Source of the DNA: Catenaria anguillulae PL171
Taxonomy: Eukaryota > Blastocladiomycota > Blastocladiomycetes > Blastocladiales > Catenariaceae
NCBI GenBank assembly: GCA_002102555.1
Contig: MCFL01000066.1
Span: 1 to 64,000 of the forward strand
Direction of reading: 5' to 3'
DNA: 64,000 nt
Both the position numbers and the translations under genes were made by a program. Positions 55,802 through 64,000 of this stretch are shown piece after piece; positions within the stretch are counted from its first letter, which is position 1, and every line of letters starts with the position of its first letter. The notes beneath the pieces were generated by a model. The model saw nothing but the letters and a program-made list of their open reading frames with translations, made no database searches and was not told the DNA's origin.

Positions 55802-56808
55802 GGTTGCAACGGGCTTCTCGTTGGTGCTGGATCAAGGCCAGAGTGCATTGGTTCAAGTCAGTGGAGGAAGTGAGGAATGGCATGGATCGGATCAGTCGTT
55901 GGCAAACGGGGTGGGGTCGTACATATATTTACCGTATGGACTCGCCTCGAATGCCAGTGGAGGTGCCGTGTGCGTGTCCAGGAGGTGCGCAGTAGTAATG
56001 TGTGGGTAGACGAGTGGCGGTGGGGCAAGGGCGGCAACACGTTCTGCTTCGAGAGACAACTTTGACGTGAATTGGGTTTTGTCTGCGCCTGTATCGTGTC
56101 ACATTGACCTGATTTGACTCATGGACATGCTTCTCGAACAGAACGTACGCGTCTAGAAGCAATCGCGAACTTTCTAACGACCTTGCGAAACACACCATTC
56201 ACTTTAGTGCGAAAACTACATAAACTCTATGGGCAATGTGCACATGCGCTCATGCGGCTCCCTCATGAGCAAACATTTGCTCTGCCTTGCTGCGCATGTC
56301 GGTGTTCTGTGCAAGTGTACAGAGTAGGGGTACTGCGGTGAAGTCTTGTGCATTTGCTCCTGCAACAGAGTTGTGATCAGCGGTGAGGTGAGACAAGGGC
56401 CACAACGTTGATCACAAGAACCGACGCCGACGCCATGCATGCTTCATGCATGAATCATGCAGCAATTGTGGGTGTCGGTGCAGTGTTTGGTGACTTGGGA
56501 TCTATGTATCTCATCGGCTTGACCTTGGTCTCGGGCCGTTGTTCCGGCGCTTGCTGCACGCATCCACCGGCCGGCATGCACAGCGGAGTCTAGCTGCGGA
56601 TGTCCTCCCGCATGCTCGACCTGCAGCACGCTGCCCGGACAAGGCCCGCTCACAACACTCGCCCAACAGTGTCCAAGTGACAACAACTGGAAAGCTATAA
56701 AGCGGCCAGCGTCCCGCAGTCTCCAATTCCAGGCAGCGAGATCCACAACCAAGCTTTCAGCACAATCCTCTCCATTCGTCAAGCCAAATACTCTCAGGAA
56801 ATACCACA
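55802..56808. other. Divergent promoter region, 1 kb
   Basis: Lies between divergent starts: the flavoprotein gene (minus) and the small secreted protein (plus). No coding signal. It contains the CATGCATG repeat pair and a C/T-rich stretch before the secreted protein's start. Confidence 0.45.
56434..56452. repeat. CATGCATG-CTT-CATGCATG repeat
   Basis: Two copies of the self-complementary octamer CATGCATG separated by CTT, in the divergent promoter region. It can be read as a direct or an inverted repeat. Such sequences can bind dimeric transcription factors; no factor is known here. Confidence 0.5.
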
Positions 56809-57761
56809 ATGACTGCCGCGCTTCCTCTGCTCCTCCTCGCGCTCACCTCGCTCTCGGCACTCACCGCCGCCCTTCCGGCCGCCGACCCAACCACTACCCC
56901 TGCTTCCACGAGCCTCGTCCTCACCAACTCTGACGAATTCACCACGCTGGGCTTTCCCGGCGGCGTCACGGAGCAAACGCTGTTGATTGATCCGTCGGCC
57001 GGCGGCGTTTTCTTGACGCTTCGTGCACCTTGCTGGTTCACGTCCAATGTGCGCATCGGCGACCAGCCAAAAGACGGCGTGCCCGTGGCGCCTTGCACAG
57101 ATTTCTCGCGCGCGGGCGGCCAGTCTGGGTCGCGCTTGTACTATGCGCCGCCAGGCACAGATAAGGTCACGGTCAGCGTGCAGAGCGGATTCCCTGTGTC
57201 GGTACAGTACCGCGCGCAAGGCCGTGATAAGGTATAGTTTTCGCTTTGCCATCTCCAGCTTCCCGGCCAAATCTCACATCATTTCCCTGTCGTCCTCACA
57301 GTGCAACGAGCCCCGTACCACCTTCCCCTGGAACCTGACCGACCCAAACTCTGAAACCCCTCTCGAACCCACGGCCCCCTCGGTCTACTACATTCTCGCT
57401 CAAGCATCCACACACGCATTGGGCCAGTATGTATGCGACTCGCGCAACATGCCGCGCCGCATGCGCTTGCTTGATGTGCATTACAAGTATGGCAACAACA
57501 TTTACTCGGGCAAGCTTGCGCGCGCGTGCCAGCAAGCCGCGGGCAAGGTTGATAACCAGGCGCTGGTTGGGTCGCATAACGGCGACAAGTATGGCGGCAC
57601 CACCTTGGCGTTGTACTATCAATCGGTACGGGTGTGACGTTTTGGAGACATTCTTTGACGGATCGAGCTAATCACCTCGTTTCTTGTATGACATACAGTC
57701 CATTGTCGTCAATGTTGCTGACGGTGGGCCGCACAGTGTCTTGTGCCAGGAAGGGCAATAA
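56809..57761 (+). CDS. Small secreted protein
   Basis: Three exons: 56809-57231, 57302-57625, 57699-57761. Both introns are GT..AG (70 and 73 nt), phase 0; the second ends ATACAG and its use extends the protein by SIVVNVADGGPHSVLCQEGQ beyond an in-frame stop at 57637. A clear signal peptide (ALPLLLLALTSLSALTAALP) is followed by a mature protein of about 250 residues with strand-like segments (GGVFLTLRAPCWFTSNVRIG, DKVTVSVQSGFPVSVQYRA), several Cys and NLT glycosylation. A later segment reads LLDVHYKYGNNIYSGKLARAC. No family recognised; secretion is well supported. Confidence 0.75.
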
Positions 57762-57992
57762 TGTGTGATTTGCCTGACAAGTTTTCCTAGTTGCAGCTCA
57801 TGTTTGTTCATTCCTCGATTTCCCCAAATGGTGGTGTTCTCCCTCTCTTGCGTGTCCCTCATACCTTTCCTGTTTGTTACCAAGAAATGTGCAAGAAAGA
57901 CGTCAGTTGTATGAATATCATACATGTTCAGTCGTCAAGTGTACCAATGCATAGGCATTCTCACCACCGTTGGACTTGTCCCTGTCTACCAC

Positions 57993-59084
57993 TCAGTCAT
58001 GGGTCAACGGCATTCCAGAGTGCTCTCTTTTGACTGTCCCCACACTCGCCGACGCCTTGACCGGCCTCGGCCCAGTCCCATTTGCTTTCCCGACCCCGCC
58101 ACCTTGACTGCTGGTCTCTGCCCCCGTCGACACCGACTTGAGTGCCGACGCCGTGGACCCAAGCCCATTGACATTCAGCTGCCTGACCCGATGCTCTGCC
58201 CGAGCCTTTTGCTCCACCAAATACGCATAAGCCAGAGTCGAGTTGACGCAGCACCACACGGCAACTAGCGTGTAGTAGACCATTTTCCACTCTGCCCAGG
58301 GGAAGAAGCGCGTTTCAATGTGCGCAAACACGGCCCAGCAGGTAAGCAGGATGTTTGAAAGGGCGGAAAAGCGGAACAGGTTGGTGAATTCGGGCACGGC
58401 GAGTGAATCGCGCCCAAAGACTAGCATGGTGACGTTCATGAAGAACGGGGTCAGAGCTATAGCGAGGGTGAGGATGGTGTTGTTGGCCAGCTGGGCTGGG
58501 TCAAATGTCACGACGCAGAAGCCTTGTTGGTTGGACTGGGCAGACTTGTGTGTGAGGATTCTATGTCATGAGCAGCTGTGTGGTGAGGGAACGTGCAAGT
58601 CGCACACTCGGTCGCAAATGGCACGCACAACAGAGCATTGACGAGGCAAGGCAGCTGGGCCGCGACTTGAATCAAGTGCGGCAGCTGCTTTGGGAGGCGA
58701 TTGGCTGCCACCAAGTGTCGGATAAAGACATTGTTGAAGAGCTGAGCTTGAAAGATTAGGTTGACTATTGTGAGCATCAGGTACGCTGTGAGCTCATGTT
58801 ACTGCGAATATGATGACAGAATGAAAACCTTGTGGCATCCAGGCAATTGGGAGTGTCACTCGCAGAAACACCCACAGATAACAAGCGACTGGATTGCTTG
58901 ACTCGAGGCGAATCCCCACGACCGAGCGTAGGACCAGTAGGCCCAAGTTGGTCATGCACAAGCGCCCGAGAAAGGTTTTGGTGTATTTTGATCGGTACAC
59001 CCACCACCACATCAAGTATGCGAGCGATAAGCCAAAGAGAACTCCATGGATTATGTCCATGATATCTGATATTGATCTTGCCAT
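57993..59084 (-). CDS. Orphan multi-span membrane protein, paralogue B
   Basis: Three exons: 58829-59084, 58629-58764, 57993-58560; introns 58765-58828 (phase 1) and 58561-58628 (phase 2). Spans: IIHGVLFGLSLAYLMWWWVY, MTNLGLLVLRSVVG, VFLRVTLPIAWMPQ, around QLFNNVFIRHL, VAAQLPCLVNALL, ILTLAIALTPFFMNVTML, FRFSALSNILLTCWAVF and YTLVAVWCCVNSTLAYAYL; the tail starts VEQKARAEHRVRQLNVNGL. It matches paralogue A along its whole length, exon by exon, including WMPQ at the first junction. The N-terminus is short, without a signal peptide; the tail is Gly/Ser/Lys-rich. No frame breaks are needed. Function unknown. Confidence 0.82.
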
Positions 59085-59386
59085 TGCTGTTGTTTTCTGA
59101 ATTTGCTGTGTCACTGGTGCTTGAGTAGTACATGAAAGTGATTCCACATGGCGAGATTTCCGGATCCCTTGTTCGCAGCACTTTTTCTGTTTCGTTCGCG
59201 AGCGAACGAGAATCAAGGAAGACAGCCGTGCATACAGATGTATTTCAAGGGATAGCTAGGGGCACTGAAAACGAGAAGAGTAAAGAGGGAGAACGAGTAC
59301 ATAGGAAAACCCAAGTGCACAGACAGATACGAGCCAAACTAGCACCATCTCAACAGTGACCCTCCGTCATATCCTGGTCTGCCAGA
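59085..59386. other. Intergenic spacer
   Basis: About 300 bases between the start of the multi-span gene and the stop of the chitin synthase, both on minus. No gene seen; it should hold the chitin synthase 3' UTR and the multi-span promoter. Confidence 0.45.
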
Positions 59387-62300
59387 TTACTGCGGACAAA
59401 CCTCCATGAGAACTGCATCCACGCAGGCATTGATTGTCTCGCGCCTCGACGCCAGACTCACGCCAAAGTGCTCGCCCAGAAGCGTGCGGACCTTCTTCTT
59501 TGTCAACTGTGTCAAATCCTGCGTCAGTACAATTGCCCGCACCTGATCCATGATCATGGCATCCGTGATGTGCGCACTCGGGTCGTCGGGTGACACATTG
59601 GACCCGGGAATCGCTGGCGACGCGCCACCGGTCGCGGGCAAAAACAGATTGCCCATGCTCGGCGAGTACCCGAATCCAGCAGACATGAGTGGTGAAAACA
59701 AGGGCGCCCGTGGAGTCCCAGCGCCCGTGGCAGCATTCGGCCCGTACACGGACGTGCGATAAATGTCGGTGAGCGACGCCATGCTTGCATTCTTGGACAT
59801 GCCGCCTCCGAGCAAGTTGGCAGCCGAGGCATTGAGCGCTGGCTGGGACTCGCCAGCACCCACGCGTCCGACACGCAGACTGTCCATGCTTTGGCTCTTG
59901 TGCAAGTTGCTCTTGGATCCAGACTTTTCGGGCAAATCGGCCGGGTTGCGCACAGACTTGGCCACCTCGAGTGATGCTTCGGCCTTTTTCACGCGCTTAT
60001 AATCTTCCCACTTGGCTGTCGGAATCGAGGCCGGATCAAACGTGTCTTCATCGGCATCGTGGCCGCCTTTGCCTGAATCGCCCTCGATTCGGCGCGTAGC
60101 TCCCCAGGCTATTGATACGAGTTCATGTCAGCCGCCGGAACAATAGAGACAATGGGGGAAACGGATGCGTACAAAAGTCGTCAAAGTGCCAGTACGAGTA
60201 CAGCGGAATGTACATGTAAAACACGGGCATGGCCAAGATGTGCACCAGCATCCACCCAATATGCTCCCACTTGCGCCGAATCAGGAACACTGTCGCTTGC
60301 ATGCCATAGGTGGCAGCAATCAAGTACAGCACGAGCGTGTAGGCTTGCACATCGAGCGACACGCAGTAGAGAAGGTAAAACAAATAGGCCACACTTGCCG
60401 GCATGACCAAGGTAGCAAACAGGTCCAAGATGACAATCAAGCGCATCGAAAAGATGAGGCAGCCGCAAAGGTCCCTATGTAGTGATCCATTTCGCGTCAG
60501 TCAACTATGGTACAGAAAGTGACGCTCTGAGCTGAAGAAACTGATGCACCACATACTCGACCATGGTGAGCTCAAACAAATTGTGAATGGTACTGTTGAT
60601 CCACCGACGGCGCTGCGACAAGAGCACCGAGAACTGGTCGGGCACAATCGTCATGCAATACGAGTCGGGGGTAAACTTCATCTTGTACTCGGGGAACGTC
60701 TTGAGCATGAGCGTCGTCAGGTACCGATCCTCGCCGAGATGCAACAGGTTCTTTTTGTGCAACGTGTCAACAATGCACTCGGAGTAGTCTTGAATGATCT
60801 TTGAGTCGACCAGCAATGGCGTCTTTTTTTCGCCCCGCACTGAAAACATGCGGTACATGGAGAAACAGCCTGGCAAGCAAGTAACAGACCCGAACCTACA
60901 AAACCAAAGACATGACAGTCGCATGTCAGTTGTCGGCCGCGATAACAAGTTTAAAGAGTGGTGTGGGCGTACAAGGACTCAAAAGCCTTGGCAAGCATGT
61001 GACTAATGTAATACTCGTAGACCTGAATCATGGTGACCCACGACGTCTTTTCGTTGGCAATGCGTGTCTCACCACACAGACCCATGATCTTGGAGTCGTT
61101 GACGCAGGCGGAAACGAGACGCGTGAGACAGTCGGGGCCAACCTCGGTATCAGCGTCCACCATGAGAACGTATTCGTAACTTGCTGGTGGAACACCAATA
61201 ATGTTGCGGACGTGGCGGTACATTTCGAGCTCGAGTGGCGTCATGGGCAGATTGAGCAAGATCTTGTTCATCCACTTCATGAGCACCATTTGCGAGTCGC
61301 GCTTACCCCTGTTGCCGGCCTTTGTCGTCTCTTGTTCGGTACCGCACTTGATGACCACAACGTATGGAACCGCACGGCCTTGGATGTGGTACAAGCCAGA
61401 GTACACCTTGGCCTTGTTGTGACCCTTTGAACCCTCACCGATGGCGTGGTAGCTGAAGCCTTGGACATTGCGATGCGACTCGGGCACGCCGAAAATGTCG
61501 AGGACCAAGTCGGGCGTGGGTTTCTCGTTTCCGGATCCCTTGATGAGCCCGTCAGCGATAATGAAGAGCAGCTTGCGCGTGTCGTCGTAGTCCGTCAAGG
61601 CCAGCGAGTTGATGGTCTTGCGCAACGAATCGGTTCCTTCCGAGTAACACGGCACCTGCATGAGGACATACTTTTTCATGTCCTCGGGTACCCGCTTTGA
61701 TCCAAGCTGCAACGCGCACAAGAACTTGATGACCATGGTGCCAACAACCAACCCAGTCATGCCGTACAAAATGTAGTTGGAAATGTTGCACATGAGATAG
61801 TTGCGTGTGTCAATAATGCCCACAAAGGCAATGTCGTCTAAGCAATTGATACGGAGGTACGGCTTGGCAAATGAAGTAATGTCCTTGCCCTTGTTGGCCG
61901 ACAAGAGGGCCTTTTCGTCATTGGTCAAGGGCGACGTGGCACCCATTAGGCCGGTCGCGTCATACACTTTGCCACTAATGACCACCATAATCTTGTCTTC
62001 TTGGGCATATGTTGCAACCGCGGGCAGATTCCAGGCAATCTTTGCCACCTCGGCAACACCCTTGATTTCCTTGATTGCAACCTTGAACCTGAAATCCGCA
62101 AACGAGTGGCAGTAGCCGGTGCCGTTACGCGCCGCCGCCGATGGCAAACACAAGTTGCTGGGCATGTCAATGCCTGTCGTCGTTGATCGTTTAGACAAGG
62201 TAGATGCTGCAGAGTCGGACTGTTGCTGCTCTTGCTCGACGCGAGCCGCATTGACATCAATCGCCATCGCCCTGCGCCTTGTACGAGTCGTCCGCGTACA

Positions 62301-64000
62301 CGACAAGGGCGCCTCGCCCGTGACCGAGTTCCAGCGCGGGAAGTAGGCGGAAATGTCGCGACCACGCAACTTGAGAAACTCGGATTGCTGGAAACCACCG
62401 CCCGTTGGATGATTCCAATTCGTAAAGTCGTAAATGCCGCCGTGCATGTAGAACCTTGTCCACTTGGATGTCCCTATGGTTTGCTCTTGCAGCACCTCAT
62501 CGACCGTGTACATGTTGATTTCCGGGCACATGAGCCGTGAGAACCCAGTGATAAAGAAGAGCATGAGTGCCGAGCAAAGGGCAATACACAAGCACAAGGC
62601 CACCTTTTCGCGCCACGTTTGCCGCACGTCGGCACGGACCATGCCACTGCGAATAAGACAGCACTCGGGGATCCACCAGGTGAGTAACGTTGTGCAGCAG
62701 AGCCAGCGGCGACGGATGGGCGTCAATTTGGGCTTGGGTTTCGGAGGAGCCTTGGGTTTCGCAGTGTGGTCCGTCTTTGCCTTGTCCAAGTCCTTTTCCA
62801 ACGGTGAAAGTGCACCCAACTCGAGCTCATCTTGAGTTACACTGGACTCGGCCATGCTTTGCTTGTCTTCGTCATCGGGCTGTGGGCGTTGGGCACGCTC
62901 CCGCACTTTTGCAAATGTTGCTTTGGTATTCTTGGCTTCAATTAGGGACAAGTCTGGGTGCTTTGCGCTGTACTCGACAGCCTCCAGAGCAAACCACTCG
63001 GTATCGCGCAGAATCAAGTGATTTGACGGCGAAACGGTCACCTGCTGAACGGCCGAGCACTTGGCCTTCATGGCATCCGCCAGCGAGACAATGTCGAGCG
63101 GATTCGCACCCGCGGTGACAGCGGGAAAACACTGAGCAACTTCGTTCACGGGCAAGATCAAAGCATAAGGAAACTCGGCAAAGCCAGATACAATCGCAGG
63201 CAGTGACGAATGGCGAATGGCCTCTTCGTTGAAGGTGGACAATGGGGCAAGAATCACTTCCCATGCACCGCACGTTGCAAGCGAGTTGAGCAACTTGTCG
63301 CAAATCAGCCGGTGCTGGCCAAAGACATTGTTGGACAGCCTTGAAAGCGGCACCTCGGCATCTTCATCCAAAGTGCTCGAGCCATCCTCTTTGGGCTCGT
63401 TGTTGCCGTCAGCACCGGGGTCACTATTGACGACGGGCGATGTCGCTGCTGATTTGAGCGTGTTTGCACGACCCCGACGTGTCGCTCCAGGCTTCATGGT
63501 CGGTTTCCTGCGCAAGGCGGCTGCACGGCCGCCGACAATGGTCTTGGCACGTTTGGGGTTGCTGTACGTGACGATACGTTGCTCCGAAAAGGCACGTGCA
63601 AGAACTGGGTTGTCATTGCCCTCGGCACGGCAAATGGTAATGACTTCTGGCGGCAGTACGCCCGACATTTGCTTCATTGAAAGCGCCAAAGCATACGTGA
63701 CGGGACCAAGCGAGTGTCTGACAGCAAACCCGGACGCTGAATCGCCAGGCGGGAGCGAATAGCTCGGATGTTGACCAAATGTGGAATGAAGCTTGTCAAG
63801 GACGCCGACCGACGAAAAAGACTGTGGGGAAGTTGGGCTCACTGGCGAAGTGACACCACCATTGGGATTGGCTCTGGCTCTTGTCTCACTTTCAAGAATA
63901 TCAAACACCTGCTGCAACAACGCCGTCGGACCCGTCTTGTTCTGTTCGCGAGCCAACACCCTGGCCACGGTGGCTCCATCGGTTGTCGCTCCAGCTTCTT
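59387..64000 (-). CDS. Chitin synthase, division 2 (class V/VII-like), 5' partial
   Basis: Membrane glycosyltransferase that polymerises UDP-GlcNAc into chitin. Exons: 60973 to beyond 64000, 60557-60895, 60173-60474, 59387-60108; introns 60896-60972, 60475-60556 and 60109-60172 are GT..AG and keep frame. Order: a ~450-residue N-terminal region that may follow a myosin-like head outside the window; [13 protein letters not shown] membrane span; cytochrome-b5-like segment ([15 protein letters not shown]); catalytic core with [35 protein letters not shown] and QRRRW; C-terminal spans ([20 protein letters not shown]); and a DEK_C domain at the end ([24 protein letters not shown]). The class V/VII call rests on the cytochrome-b5 and DEK_C parts. 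No frame breaks seen. The frame is open to the window edge. Confidence 0.93.

Noticed and set aside
1-64000. Prokaryotic features: operons, ribosome binding sites, CRISPR arrays, insertion sequences
   Set aside because: Spliceosomal introns throughout and eukaryotic protein families; no direct-repeat arrays or bacterial transposase genes seen.

Overview
The window looks like nuclear DNA of an early-diverging, probably zoosporic fungus (Blastocladiomycota or Chytridiomycota). Reasons visible in the sequence: a fungal division-2 chitin synthase with a DEK_C tail; a fungal-type SET2 with WW and SRI domains; many short GT..AG introns, mostly 64-87 nt; C/G-rich third codon positions; and signalling genes generally absent from Dikarya (a GABA-B-type class C receptor, an MST/Hippo-like kinase, divergent G-alpha subunits). 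The taxonomic call is inference. I recognised no tRNA, rRNA, CRISPR array or organellar sequence.

Layout. 0-3 kb: poorly resolved coding-like sequence. 3.3-6.8 kb: a large multi-spanning membrane protein. 7.1-10.2 kb: Yrb30-like Ran-binding protein, then the PP2A leucine carboxyl methyltransferase. 10.4-14.2 kb: a long low-complexity hypothetical gene on the minus strand. 14.7-17.4 kb: an unknown protein and the NEDD8-activating E1 subunit UBA3. 17.6-21.7 kb: two tandem, non-canonical G-alpha genes. 22.2-25.2 kb: an At4g15545-like coiled-coil protein and a possible NEPRO-like nucleolar protein. 25.7-29.7 kb: SET2. 30.3-31.9 kb: a secreted, probably GPI-anchored tyrosinase. 32.5-33.6 kb and 58.0-59.1 kb: two paralogues of an unrecognised, probably seven-span membrane family. 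34.3-35.9 kb: a type I membrane protein. 36.3-37.9 kb: an F-box protein. 39.0-42.4 kb: MST/Hippo-like kinase. 42.6-43.7 kb: an APH-fold phosphotransferase. 44.1-48.2 kb: class C GPCR. 48.8-49.7 kb: a single-pass membrane protein. 49.8-52.8 kb: remnant of a possible second class C receptor next to a decayed Ty3-like retroelement with a 3' LTR. 53.1-55.8 kb: fumarate-reductase-like flavoprotein probably fused to a cytochrome-b5-reductase-like module. 56.8-57.8 kb: a small secreted protein. 59.4-64 kb: chitin synthase, 5' end outside the window.

Theme: receptors and G-protein signalling are over-represented (class C receptor, possible receptor remnant, two G-alpha genes, two novel multi-span paralogues, a multi-span orphan, an MST-like kinase). 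No direct functional link between them is proved by the sequence.

Caution: nearly every long gene is broken by one or more single-base frame changes, almost always one missing base and often in a homopolymer. Highly conserved proteins continue in frame on both sides, so I read most of these as assembly indels rather than pseudogenes. Gene spans below run across them.
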